Source of the DNA: JACVRW01 sp963826165 | Lineage (GTDB): Bacteria > Actinomycetota > Thermoleophilia > Solirubrobacterales > Thermoleophilaceae | Assembly (NCBI GenBank): GCA_963826165.1 | Contig: CAWGWC010000024.1 | Span: 310,001-374,000, forward strand | Direction: 5' to 3' | Length of the DNA: 64,000 nt | Shown: positions 47,641 through 56,569 of the stretch, in pieces | Layout of the letters: each line of letters begins with the position of its first letter | How positions within the stretch are numbered: the first letter of the stretch is position 1 | The notes under the pieces: generated by a model | Databases searched by the model: none | Told to the model about the DNA's origin: nothing | What the model saw: the letters and a program-made list of their open reading frames with translations, nothing else | Made by a program: the position numbers and the translations under genes

Positions 47641-49047
47641 TCAGCCGTCGGGAGTGACCGGATGCACGGCCGGGTAGCCGGCGGGCGGATTGGGCCCGAT
47701 CGGCGGCACCTCGTCGGCCGAGTAGTAGCCGAAGGGCGGATGCGCGTGGCAGCGCTCCGAGTTGAACGGCTTGCAGGGGTTGAACGGATTGACGTAGGCC
47801 CAGGGGTTCGACGCCGTGGGGAAGCCGACGATCGCGTCGGCGATCCAGTCGCTCGGGCGCCGGACCTCGAACTGGTTGGTCAGGCCATCGTGATCGTTGT
47901 CGTCCGCGCCGTCGAGCACGCCGTCGCCGTCCAGGTCGGGATCGACGTGGGCGTTGAGCGGCGGCTGTGTCTCGCCGGGCGGAGTGTTGTCGAGGAACAC
48001 GACACCCGGGTACAGCGACTCCTTGGGCTCGTTCTCCCCGTCGTGCTGGGCGGGCCACCACTCGTCGGTCATGCGCCCGCGAACCTCGTCCCAGTTACCC
48101 AGGCCGTCCGCGTCGGCATCGCGCTCGTCGTCCGAGAGGACGCCGTTGTCGTCGATGTCCGTCGCCCAGTTGTAGAGCACTCCGGCAGGGGCCGGCGGGG
48201 GCGGCGAGTCGATCGACTTCTGCAGCCCGTCGCTGTAGAGCAGCCTTCCCAACGCCGCCGGGCGCGAGGAGCGGCGGGCGCCGTCGGCGGCGTAGTTCAG
48301 CCAGAGCAGGAACTCCTCGCGAAGCAGGAGGCCGTCGCCGTCATAGTCCGTGCCGTCGGCCGCGCCGTCCGAGGGATCGAGCGGGTTCGGGTAGGGCCGC
48401 TTGCCCGGGTAGGGCAGCGGGCTCGTGCGCGGGTAGTGGTTCAGGTCGATCGCGGCCTGGAACTCGTAGCCGTCCTCGACCGAGTCGCCGTCGGTATCCG
48501 CAATGCAGGGATCGAGCTTGAGCTGCCCCTCGAGGGCGTTCGAGAGCAGGTCGCGGTCGAAGTCGGCTCCGGGGCAGCCGGCGTTGGCACCGCCACCGCC
48601 ACCGCCACCACCGTTACCGCTCCCGCCGCCGGCGGAGACGATCACCGGTGAGAGCCGGCGTGAGGTGAACTTGCTGAACTTGCCGGCCAGCACGCGCAGC
48701 TTGAAGCGCGTGGGCTTGGGACCGCTGGAGCTCTTGGCCACGAGGCGAGCCACAGCGCTGGGCACGGCGACCACCAGCTTGGTGCGGCTGGCTCGGCGCG
48801 GCTTGGCGAACGCGCTGCGTCCGTCGGGGCCGCGGAAGATCACGGTGTTCTTGGTCCGCTTGGCCTTGAAGTTGCGGCCGCGGATGGTGAGCAGCGCACC
48901 GACCTTGAGTCGCATCGGCGTGACGCGGGTGATCGTCGGGGTGGAGGCCTTGGCCCTCTTCTTGGCGGGTGCGGCGCCGGCCGCCGCGGGAAGCATGAGG
49001 AGCAGCGCGGAGACCAGCGTCAGGCAGGTGATGACGGTGCGTCGCAC
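47641..49047 (-). CDS. Secreted IPT/TIG-domain protein with calcium-binding (thrombospondin type 3-like) repeats
   Basis: A 468-residue exported protein. A signal peptide (RRTVITCLTLVSALLLMLPAAAGA) is followed by one IPT/TIG immunoglobulin-like domain (about residues 37-140, PTITRVTPMRLKVGALLTIRGRNF), a glycine-rich linker near 143-155, and a long region with repeated acidic DxDxDG motifs (DTDGDSVEDG, DYDGDGLLL, DADADGLGN, DPDLDGDGVLDG, DNDHDGLT), the calcium-binding pattern of thrombospondin type 3 or EF-hand-like loops. It lies directly behind the PilMNO genes and might be an adhesin or tip component of the pilus, but that is inferred from position only. Confidence 0.85.
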   Translation of the reverse strand: MRRTVITCLTLVSALLLMLPAAAGAAPAKKRAKASTPTITRVTPMRLKVGALLTIRGRNFKAKRTKNTVIFRGPDGRSAFAKPRRASRTKLVVAVPSAVARLVAKSSSGPKPTRFKLRVLAGKFSKFTSRRLSPVIVSAGGGSGNGGGGGGGGANAGCPGADFDRDLLSNALEGQLKLDPCIADTDGDSVEDGYEFQAAIDLNHYPRTSPLPYPGKRPYPNPLDPSDGAADGTDYDGDGLLLREEFLLWLNYAADGARRSSRPAALGRLLYSDGLQKSIDSPPPPAPAGVLYNWATDIDDNGVLSDDERDADADGLGNWDEVRGRMTDEWWPAQHDGENEPKESLYPGVVFLDNTPPGETQPPLNAHVDPDLDGDGVLDGADDNDHDGLTNQFEVRRPSDWIADAIVGFPTASNPWAYVNPFNPCKPFNSERCHAHPPFGYYSADEVPPIGPNPPAGYPAVHPVTPDG

Positions 49048-49056
49048 GGTGTCTCC

Positions 49057-50034
49057 CTATCGGCGGTCGGTGTCGGGGTTTCGGTTGTCGATGCTGTCGC
49101 GGGCCACGACCACCAGGTCGGCGACCAGCGGGACGGCGAAGCGGCGCGTGGCGCCCACGGAGGCTCGGGCGCGGACGCCGGAGGACTTCCCGGCCTTTGC
49201 GCTGCCCGCTCCTCTCGCGCTTCGCCCCTTCGGCGAGACCGCGACCTTGCGGATCTCGTCGATGCGGAGGCCGTAGCTGTCGCCGTCCTCCTCGGTGAAG
49301 ACGTGCTCGGAGCCGGCGCCGATGTAGGCGAAGGCACAGTCGGCGGGGCTGGGCTTGCAGCGCCCCTCGCCCGCGGCCTGCAGAGTCGAGTCCACCAGGA
49401 AGACCGCGTTCCCGCCCTCGGCCGTCACGCCCATGAAGATGAGCAGCGGCGAGGCCTGGTTGGGCAGGATGTCGAGCTTCTCGAGTCCCTTGATCCTGCG
49501 GGTGCGCCCGTTGGCGCTGAAGGTCACGTCGGCCACGTAGCGGTACGTCGTGGTCGTGGTCTCGGAGCCGTCGTCCGGGGTCTCGCCGCCGGTCTCGCCG
49601 CCACCGGGGACGGTGCCGCCACCCGGCTCCTCGATCTCGACGCCGACATCACCGGGGCCGCCGCCGGCGGCGGCCGTCCCGGGCTCGATCACGATCTCTT
49701 CCTCGAGTCCCGAGCCGCCCTCGGCCTCCTTGGCCTTCTTGATCACCTTGGAGGGTGGCCGGAAGGGGTCGGAGGGATCGAACACCCCGAGCGTCGAGCC
49801 GGAGCCCGCGCCCTCGGTGTCGCCCAGCTCGACCGAGGCGATCTCGGCCAGCTCCTTGTCCTCGGCGGCGGCCTCCTCGGCCGGGACGCTCGCGGCGGGC
49901 GGCGGACCCGGATCCTCAGCCGGCTTGGCCAGCAGCACGGGAACGGCGATCAGACCCAGCAGGAGTGCCACGGCCACCGGCCACAGGCGCTTCTCGCGCA
50001 GGTCCTGCCAGAGATCGATCAGAAAGATCTTCAT
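49057..50034 (-). CDS. Pilus-operon accessory protein, single-pass membrane, unknown family
   Basis: A 325-residue protein. A short cytoplasmic start is followed by one hydrophobic segment (about residues 18-36), a long acidic and proline/glycine-rich linker (40-165, ending in a run of threonines), and a beta-rich domain (about 166-265) with two cysteines. A basic serine/alanine-rich stretch follows. Position after PilO and this topology are reminiscent of PilP, but no clear sequence similarity is seen. It starts 12 bases after pilO, so it is in the same operon. Cautious name only. Confidence 0.7.
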   Translation of the reverse strand: MKIFLIDLWQDLREKRLWPVAVALLLGLIAVPVLLAKPAEDPGPPPAASVPAEEAAAEDKELAEIASVELGDTEGAGSGSTLGVFDPSDPFRPPSKVIKKAKEAEGGSGLEEEIVIEPGTAAAGGGPGDVGVEIEEPGGGTVPGGGETGGETPDDGSETTTTTYRYVADVTFSANGRTRRIKGLEKLDILPNQASPLLIFMGVTAEGGNAVFLVDSTLQAAGEGRCKPSPADCAFAYIGAGSEHVFTEEDGDSYGLRIDEIRKVAVSPKGRSARGAGSAKAGKSSGVRARASVGATRRFAVPLVADLVVVARDSIDNRNPDTDRR

Positions 50035-50046
50035 CGCTCGGCCCCC

Positions 50047-51021
50047 CTAGGGTGTCGCGGTCGCGGTCGGGGCCGGCGTAGCGGGGGCCGAGTCCTCGAC
50101 CGCCGCGGGCGTGCTGGCCGGGGTGGTGTCCGACGGACCCGTGGGGGTGGCGCCGGCACTGGTGCCCTCCGCCTTGGGCGAGAGGTACACCGTGGCCCTG
50201 ATCTCGGCCTTGATCTTCGGGAAGAGCTCGGGGTCGCTCGAGTAGTTGACGCCCTCGATGGTGATCAGGCGGCCCCCGACGACCACGTCGGTGCCGGCCA
50301 CGTGAACGAAGCGCTTCACGTCGTGGAAGAAGTCGGCGAGGTTGAAGAAGTCGCCCGTGAACTCGAGATCGAGCGGCACCGTCTCGAGGCCGGCCACAGT
50401 GCTGGTGCCACCCGCGACGGGCGCGGCTGCGCCAGGCGCGGTGCCTCCGCCCACGGGCAGGCCCTGCCCCGAGGAGGTGGAGGTCTGGGTGTCCGACGGG
50501 CTGACGCCTGACTGCTCGGCAGCGGCACTGCGCTGATCTGACGCGGCCGCCGCATTGTTGGCCGACTCGGCCGCCGCTCCCGGCGCGCTCTGCGCCTGCT
50601 GGCCGCCCGCGGCGGCGGGCGTGGTGCCCGTGCCGGCGGGGGGAGTGCTCGGCGGCACGGTGGGAGCCGCAGTGGCAGAGGTGGTGCGGTCGCCGGTGGC
50701 GATCTTGGTGAAGCGGATGCTCGTGCCTTCGGCGGCCTCTTCGAGCTGCACGAGCAGGCTGGGCATGTCCACGCCGGCGGGCACGGCCTTGCCCAGGCGC
50801 ACGATCTCGCCGAAGTCGGACGCGAAGTCGGTCTCGGCCTGGCCGGCCTGGGCCACCTGGGCCCGTGCCGCCTCGGCGCGCTGCTCCTGCTTGGCCGCCT
50901 GCGTCTGCGCGCTGGCCGCCTCCTCGCGCTTGGGCGCCAGCAGCAGGAACCAGTAGGCCGCGATGAGGGCCACCGGCAGCAGCAGGAAGACGAGCTTCTT
51001 GTCGCGGTCGCTGAGGGTCAC
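50047..51021 (-). CDS. pilO: Type IV pilus assembly protein PilO-like
   Basis: A 324-residue bitopic protein: short cytoplasmic N-terminus, one transmembrane helix at about residues 10-28 (LVFLLLPVALIAAYWFLLL), a coiled coil to about 65, and the PilO ferredoxin-like domain, interrupted by a long Ala/Thr/Gly/Gln-rich insert at roughly 110-200. The second half (VPLDLEFTGDFFNLADFFHDVKRFV) is the typical PilO core. A low-complexity proline/threonine tail closes the protein. The start overlaps the pilN stop. With PilM and PilN it forms the inner-membrane alignment complex. Confidence 0.87.
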   Translation of the reverse strand: MTLSDRDKKLVFLLLPVALIAAYWFLLLAPKREEAASAQTQAAKQEQRAEAARAQVAQAGQAETDFASDFGEIVRLGKAVPAGVDMPSLLVQLEEAAEGTSIRFTKIATGDRTTSATAAPTVPPSTPPAGTGTTPAAAGGQQAQSAPGAAAESANNAAAASDQRSAAAEQSGVSPSDTQTSTSSGQGLPVGGGTAPGAAAPVAGGTSTVAGLETVPLDLEFTGDFFNLADFFHDVKRFVHVAGTDVVVGGRLITIEGVNYSSDPELFPKIKAEIRATVYLSPKAEGTSAGATPTGPSDTTPASTPAAVEDSAPATPAPTATATP

Positions 51022-51722
51022 GATCCACCTCCCAGCGAGGCGGGCACGCGGACCGATCCGCGGGGCGCCTCCTTGACCGGCGCTGCCGGCTCGAAGGACA
51101 CGGTCACGTCAAACTTGTAGAGCGATCCGCAGCTGTCCACGCCCGCGTCGCCGCCGCTCGTCTGCTCGACGATCGACTCGTTGAGCTTCACGTCGCTCGC
51201 GCGGTGCATCTCGCCCATGCGCACCATCAGGGTGGCCACCTCGGACTGCTTGCGGGTGCAGCCCACGAAGGTCGCCGACGGGCCGAGCGGGGCGCTGGGC
51301 TGACCGGTGGCGGTAGCCGCGGCCGCCGCGCCGGCGGTGGCCGGATCGCCGCTGACCGAGGCCTCGGTGGTCTTGAGCCAGCTGCCGGGCGGCATGATCA
51401 GCGACACCTCGTGCATCAGGCGCTCCCAGTCGAAGCGCGTCTGCGCGGTGGTGATCACGGAGGTGAGCCGCTGCTGCTTGATCGCCGCGAAGTCGGTGAA
51501 CGATGCCATCGCGGCGGCCCGCGCCTCGAGCGCGTCGGCCTCCTGCTTGGCCTCCTGGGCGCGGGTGGTGCTGGCGTTCAGATCATTGGTGGTGAGCACG
51601 TAGGCCACCGCCATCGCCAGCAACACGCCGAGCAGTCCGATGATCGCGTACGCCCTGCCCGAGCCCTCGCCGCTGGGGCGCGCCCGGCGCTGCTCGCTCG
51701 GGATCAGATTAACCGGCTTCAT
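51018..51722 (-). CDS. pilN: Type IV pilus assembly protein PilN-like
   Basis: A 234-residue bitopic protein. The N-terminal VNLIPSEQRR is the conserved PilN peptide that docks into PilM. A transmembrane helix follows at about residues 24-45, then a coiled coil (ASTTRAQEAKQEADALEARAA) and a PilN-type domain (FDWERLMHEVSLIMPPGSWLKT). A Gly/Ala/Thr-rich insert and two cysteines lie in the second half. ATG at 51722 overlaps the pilM stop. It belongs to the pilMNO operon on the minus strand. Confidence 0.88.
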   Translation of the reverse strand: MKPVNLIPSEQRRARPSGEGSGRAYAIIGLLGVLLAMAVAYVLTTNDLNASTTRAQEAKQEADALEARAAAMASFTDFAAIKQQRLTSVITTAQTRFDWERLMHEVSLIMPPGSWLKTTEASVSGDPATAGAAAAATATGQPSAPLGPSATFVGCTRKQSEVATLMVRMGEMHRASDVKLNESIVEQTSGGDAGVDSCGSLYKFDVTVSFEPAAPVKEAPRGSVRVPASLGGGS

Positions 51723-52645
51723 GCCGCCTTCCCCATGGCCAGGCCGGCGGCCACCGTAAGCCGGTGCGGATCCTCGCCGGCGAGTGCCGACTGGTCCAGC
51801 TGACCCAGCGGCGCGGCGACCGAGGTCGGCATGCCGAGATGAAGGCCGAGGCTGTCGGCCAGGTGAGCGTCGCTCGATCCCGGGCCGGAGAGCACCACCT
51901 CGCCCACCGGGCGAGCCTGGGGCTGGGTCATGTAGTAGTCGATCGACAGCCGGATCTCGTCGGCGAGCCGCGAGCCGGCGTCGTCCTCGTCCCAGACCGC
52001 GGCGAGCGGACGGGTGAAGAAGCAGGTGGTGCCCACTGCGATGGCGAGGTTGCTGACCCCGCCCAGGTGGCAGTACACGCGGGCCTCCTCGTCGGCGTCG
52101 CCGGTGGAGGCAGAGGCGAGGGTCCGCACGAGGGCGAAGGCGTCGAGGTCGACCCCCTCCGCCTTGAGGCCGGCCTTCTTGGCCGCCTCGAGCACCGCTT
52201 CGACCATCGAGCGGCGAGCCGCGACGAGCACGATCTGCATCCGCGGGGTGCCGTCGGGCGCCTCGGCGTAGCCCGCCACCTGGTGGTCGAGCACCGCCTC
52301 GTCCAGCGGCATGGCGATCGCCTCGGCGGCCTGGAAGCGCACGGCGGCGTCGCGCTGCCTGTCGTCCTCGATGCGCGGCAGCTCGATCACGCGCACCACG
52401 ATCTGCTGATTGGAGACGCCGAGCCGCACCCGCTTGAGGCCGGCCTGGTCGGCGAAGGTCTTGAGCGCGTCGGCCAGGCCGTCGCGGTCGGCGACCTCGC
52501 CGTCCCGGACGAGGCCGGCGGGCAGCTCGAGGGTCGCGCCGCGCACCAGGCGACCGGAGTCCACCTGGGCGGCGGCGAGGTAGCGACCGTCGATGTCCAG
52601 ACCTGCGACACCGCGATCGGAGCTCTTTCGGAGGGAGAACGCCAT
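51719..52645 (-). CDS. pilM: Type IV pilus assembly protein PilM (actin-like ATPase)
   Basis: A 308-residue cytoplasmic protein of the FtsA/actin fold. Visible parts are the first phosphate loop VAGLDIDGRYLAAAQV, LGVSNQQIVVRVIELP, AVRFQAAEAIAMPLDEAVLDHQV, VLVAARRSMVEAVLEAAKKAGL, the second phosphate region CHLGGVSNLAIAV, and the adenosine motif VVLSGPGSSDAHL. It binds the N-terminus of PilN and links the pilus machine to cytoplasmic ATPases. Start ATG at 52645; pilD lies about 85 bases upstream. No pilB, pilC or pilT of this genome is in the window. Confidence 0.9.
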   Translation of the reverse strand: MAFSLRKSSDRGVAGLDIDGRYLAAAQVDSGRLVRGATLELPAGLVRDGEVADRDGLADALKTFADQAGLKRVRLGVSNQQIVVRVIELPRIEDDRQRDAAVRFQAAEAIAMPLDEAVLDHQVAGYAEAPDGTPRMQIVLVAARRSMVEAVLEAAKKAGLKAEGVDLDAFALVRTLASASTGDADEEARVYCHLGGVSNLAIAVGTTCFFTRPLAAVWDEDDAGSRLADEIRLSIDYYMTQPQARPVGEVVLSGPGSSDAHLADSLGLHLGMPTSVAAPLGQLDQSALAGEDPHRLTVAAGLAMGKAA

Positions 52646-52730
52646 CGAAGTTCTCTCCGGTTATCGACTTCGCCCCTCCTCGCGTTAGCGGCCGCCCGCA
52701 AATGTCCAGATCCGCTGGACGGAGGGATGC

Positions 52731-53490
52731 TCAGGCGAGGAAGTTGTCCTCGTACAAGGCGATCAGCTCGGGTCCGGCGAGCAGCGCGACCAGACCTCCG
52801 AGGGCGAGGAAGACGCCGAAGGGCACCGCCTTCTTGCGGCCGGCCGCGCCCTCACGGGCGATGATGGCGAGGCCGACGATCGAGCCCGACAGAAAGGCCA
52901 CGAGCAGCGCGGGCACGATCGACAGGCCCAGGTAGAGGCCCATGGCGCCTGCCAGCTTGACGTCGCCCATGCCCATGCCGCGCGGGTAGGCCAGCGCGGC
53001 CAGCAGCAGGAAGGTGAAGGCGCCGGCGCCGGCGATCAGGTGCTCCACCAGATCGGCCCGGTCCACGAGCACCGTGGCCATGAGGCCGTACACCGCGAAC
53101 GGGTAGACGATCCTGTTCGGCAGGATCCGGTGGTCGAGATCGATGGCCGCGAGCGCAATGAGCACAGCGGCAAAGGGCAGCTCGAGCAAGAGGTCGTCGT
53201 CGAAGCCGTTGACCGCGACGATCCCGCGCGAAGGCCACAGCGGTGAGCAGCTCGACGAGCGGGTAGCGGGGCGAGATGGCGGTGCGGCAGCTGCGGCAGC
53301 GGCCGCGCAGCAGCAGCCAGGAGAGCAGGGGGATGTTGTCGTATGGCCGGACCGGATTGCCGCAGCCGGGGCAGTGAGAGCCGGGGCTGACCAGCGACTC
53401 GCGGCGGGGCACCCGGTGCGCGACGACGTTGAGAAAGCTTCCGATGAGGGCGCCGATGAGACCGATTGCCAGTGCGGGGGCTATGACCAT
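52731..53490 (-). pseudogene. pilD: Prepilin peptidase PilD, frameshifted
   Basis: Two overlapping frames together encode a normal prepilin peptidase/N-methyltransferase of about 252 residues. The 5' frame (ATG at 53490) gives the first membrane helix with GSFLNVVAHRVPRRE and the zinc-ribbon-like cytoplasmic loop with two CxxC pairs up to YPLVELLTAVAF. After about 53,228 the other frame continues with LPFAAVLIALAAIDLDHRILPNR (first catalytic Asp) and PRGMGMGDVKLAGAMGLYLG (second catalytic Asp in the G-x-G-D-x-K motif). Removing one base near 53,228 restores a single frame. All catalytic residues are intact, so this is either a sequencing error or a very recent lesion. It would process the pilin encoded just upstream. 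Confidence 0.85.
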
Positions 53491-53528
53491 GTGGGCGGGA
53501 GGAAGGTAGCGGGGTCCTGAACGTCTGA

Positions 53529-53554
53529 GGGGCGGGCCGTGTGGACCCGCCCCC
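53529..53554. terminator. GC-rich stem-loop after the pilin gene
   Basis: GGGGCGGG and CCCGCCCC, extended by CC/GG with one bulged base, form a stable hairpin with a GTGT loop, 30 to 60 bases downstream of the pilin stop on the minus strand. There is no long T-run. It may be a weak terminator or transcript-stabilising element that lowers expression of pilD and pilMNO relative to the abundant pilin. Confidence 0.5.
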
Positions 53555-53585
53555 CTGGACGTTCTGGCTCAGGCGTGGTTTGCCT

Positions 53586-54011
53586 TTACCAATTGCCTCC
53601 GTTACAGCCGCCGTCGCCGGTGCACGTACGTGCGGTGCCGGTGGCGGACTTGGTGATGACGAACGTGTTGCCGCTCTTGGACGTGGAGGTCACCACGTAT
53701 CCCGTCGTGGTCGGGGCCGAGATGACCGACTTGCCGCTACCCGCGCCCAGCGGGATGCCGCTGTCGGTGACGTCCGTGGAGGTGTCGCACCCCACGTAGG
53801 TCTCCTTGGTCGTGTAACACGACTCCATGTGGGACACGAGGTTCCGCGCGTCCGACTTGGCCGAGGAATCCTGGCCCTTCTCACGCTGGCCCAGGAAGGC
53901 CGGCAGTGCAATGGCAGCCAGGATGCCGATGATCAGGATGACGACGAGCAGCTCGATGAGGGTGAACCCCTCCTGCCCGTTGTGAATGCGCTCGCGGAGC
54001 TTCCGCAGCAT
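53586..54011 (-). CDS. pilA: Type IV major pilin-like protein
   Basis: A 141-residue prepilin. A short basic leader ends in glycine before the class III cleavage site, followed by FTLIELLVVILIIGILAAIALPAFLGQ, in which the glutamate at mature position 5 is the residue needed for assembly. The C-terminal domain is rich in threonine, serine and glycine and has four cysteines. An AGGAGGAG site lies upstream of the ATG at 54011, stronger than most in this window, as expected for an abundant structural protein. It precedes pilD and pilMNO on the same strand. Confidence 0.93.
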   Translation of the reverse strand: MLRKLRERIHNGQEGFTLIELLVVILIIGILAAIALPAFLGQREKGQDSSAKSDARNLVSHMESCYTTKETYVGCDTSTDVTDSGIPLGAGSGKSVISAPTTTGYVVTSTSKSGNTFVITKSATGTARTCTGDGGCNGGNW

Positions 54012-54175
54012 GTGTCTCCTCCTTTTGAGGTGACGGGTCGTTGTGTGGGTCAGTGCCGGAGCTCCGGGCCGGACGCCGCGGTCTTCCAGCTTCCGCTCCG
54101 TTGATCGACCCATCTGCGGGGGGCCTGTAGACAAAGGCCGGATGCCTGGACTTCCGTCCACCTACCATCAGCAGC

Positions 54176-54643
54176 GTGCATCTGCGCCGCGCTCTGCTGC
54201 TGTTCGCGCTCGTCCTCGGGGTGGCCGCCCTTGCGGCATCGTTCTCGCGCGACAGCGGCTCGTCCGATCCGCTCGCTCCGCCCGACCCCAACGCCACCCA
54301 GACCCAGACGGAGACGCAGACCGAGACCGCGCCCACCGCGACGCCCGGCGACACACCGGTCGCCACGGGCGACGCGCCGCCCACGCTGCGCTTCGACGTC
54401 GCCGAGGATCAGACCCGCCGGCTGGAGACGGGAGCCGCCGCGAGCGTGGAGGTCAGCGTGGAGGAGCCGGGCCTCGTGTCGATCCCGCTGCTGGGCCTGA
54501 GCGGCCCGGCCGAGCCGGTCACGCCGGCGCGCTTCGACGTGCTGGTCCCCAACGCCGGCAACTACCCGATCGTGTTCACCCCTGCCCTGGGCGACGAGGA
54601 ACGCGAGGTCGGTCTGCTCTCGGTGTCGGCGCCGAAGCAGTGA
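54176..54643 (+). CDS. Small secreted or membrane-anchored protein of unknown function
   Basis: A 155-residue protein with an N-terminal hydrophobic segment (LRRALLLFALVLGVAALAASF), a threonine/proline/glutamate-rich spacer (about residues 36-65) and a small beta-rich domain (RFDVAEDQTRRLETGAAASVEVSVEEPG). The domain resembles cupredoxin-like or Ig-like folds in its strand pattern but has no copper ligands that I can see. It is divergent from the pilin gene, with 164 bases between the starts, and its stop overlaps the start of the lipoprotein gene. GTG start. Confidence 0.7.
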   Translation: MHLRRALLLFALVLGVAALAASFSRDSGSSDPLAPPDPNATQTQTETQTETAPTATPGDTPVATGDAPPTLRFDVAEDQTRRLETGAAASVEVSVEEPGLVSIPLLGLSGPAEPVTPARFDVLVPNAGNYPIVFTPALGDEEREVGLLSVSAPKQ

Positions 54644-55161
54644 GGACTTGGGCGTTGATGGCCCTGATTGCGCTGGCGCTGGCCGGATGCGGCGGAGGGT
54701 CCGACGAGCCGAGTGCGTCGGCCCCGGAGCCGGCCGCGTCCGCGCCGGAGCCGGCGCCGCCCACGGCCGACCGCCCGGCGCCTCCACTCCAGCCCGCCAC
54801 CTGCCCGTCCGGCCTGGACAACTGCCGCAGCGCCAGCGGGCGCATCCTCTACGTGGAGGCGGTCGACCCCGACGGCGACGGCGACGCGCACTTCGTGCTC
54901 CTCTCGAAGGCGTCGATCACCGCGCCGGGCATCTCGATCATCGACGTGCGCACCGGTCTGCGCCCCGAACCGCTGCCGCAGCCGGGCGACCGGATCAGCG
55001 CGGCCGGCCCGGTCTATCGCCCGCTCGAAAGGCTTACCAACAATGAGATGGCCTTCCTCGTTGTGCTCGGCCGGCGGCCAAGCCGCTGGGATGAGGACGT
55101 GGAGAGCCGAGATGGCATGTTGAGGGCCCGCGATGCGCTCGTTGCCCGGGCGGCACGCTGA
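54640..55161 (+). CDS. Lipoprotein; C-terminus possibly created at a contig junction
   Basis: A 173-residue protein. A lipobox LALAGC follows a short hydrophobic stretch, then a Ser/Ala/Pro/Glu-rich spacer and a domain beginning CPSGLDNCRSASGRILYVEAVDPDGDGDAHFVL, which I have seen in small secreted proteins of related actinobacteria. From about residue 130 (position 55,027) the third-position G/C bias drops and the sequence loses the expected beta-strand pattern. I suspect that the authentic protein ends differently and that the last 40 or so residues are read through into foreign DNA. Treat the C-terminus as unreliable. Confidence 0.6.
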   Translation: MRTWALMALIALALAGCGGGSDEPSASAPEPAASAPEPAPPTADRPAPPLQPATCPSGLDNCRSASGRILYVEAVDPDGDGDAHFVLLSKASITAPGISIIDVRTGLRPEPLPQPGDRISAAGPVYRPLERLTNNEMAFLVVLGRRPSRWDEDVESRDGMLRARDALVARAAR

Positions 55162-55165
55162 AAAG
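55020..55165. other. Probable contig junction between two genomes
   Basis: Left of this stretch all genes are actinobacterial in composition and content. Right of it they are gammaproteobacterial, with lower third-position GC and ATG-dominated starts. No transposase, tRNA or repeat marks the change. The exact base cannot be fixed by eye; the codon bias of the open frame changes near 55,027 and a terminator belonging to rtcB begins at 55,161. Confidence 0.75.
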
Positions 55166-55188
55166 AAAGCGGGCCGCTCACGCGGCCC
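55161..55188 (-). terminator. Factor-independent terminator of rtcB
   Basis: A perfect 7-bp GC stem (GGGCCGC/GCGGCCC) with a 4-base loop, followed on the minus strand by CTTTCTTTT. It lies 20 bases after the rtcB stop and is a strong canonical terminator, more typical of the proteobacterial part than of the actinobacterial one. Confidence 0.88.
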
Positions 55189-55208
55189 GTCCCTGACATC
55201 GTCCTTGC

Positions 55209-56432
<1,224 letters not shown>

Positions 56433-56444
56433 TGTTTTCATTCT

Positions 56445-56498
56445 CCCCCAAAGGCGAGACACCGATCAGCGGCGGCTGACCGGAGCCTCGTTTGGGGG
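56445..56498 (-). promoter_or_regulatory. Leader stem-loop covering the rtcB ribosome-binding site
   Basis: On the minus strand CCCCCAAA (56498-56491) pairs with TTTGGGGG (56452-56445). An inner 4-bp CGAG/CTCG stem and a terminal TCAGC/GCTGA hairpin add stability. The 3' arm contains the GGGGG of the rtcB Shine-Dalgarno site. A thermosensor, ligand-sensing or protein-bound leader is possible. Basis: visual pairing only. Confidence 0.55.
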
Positions 56499-56569
56499 GC
56501 CTTGCGGAGAGGCTGCCGAACGCCGCCCTCCGTAACTGAAAAGCTAACGCATCGAGAGGAGGGATCGGA

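Noticed and set aside
48586..48640. Poly-glycine codon run as a possible phase-variable repeat
   Set aside because: The repeats are triplets with mixed codons, so slippage would not shift the frame; it is better read as a flexible linker.
52704..52720. 6-bp hairpin between pilD and pilM as a terminator
   Set aside because: The stem is short and has no T-run, and the genes are likely cotranscribed; not listed as a feature.
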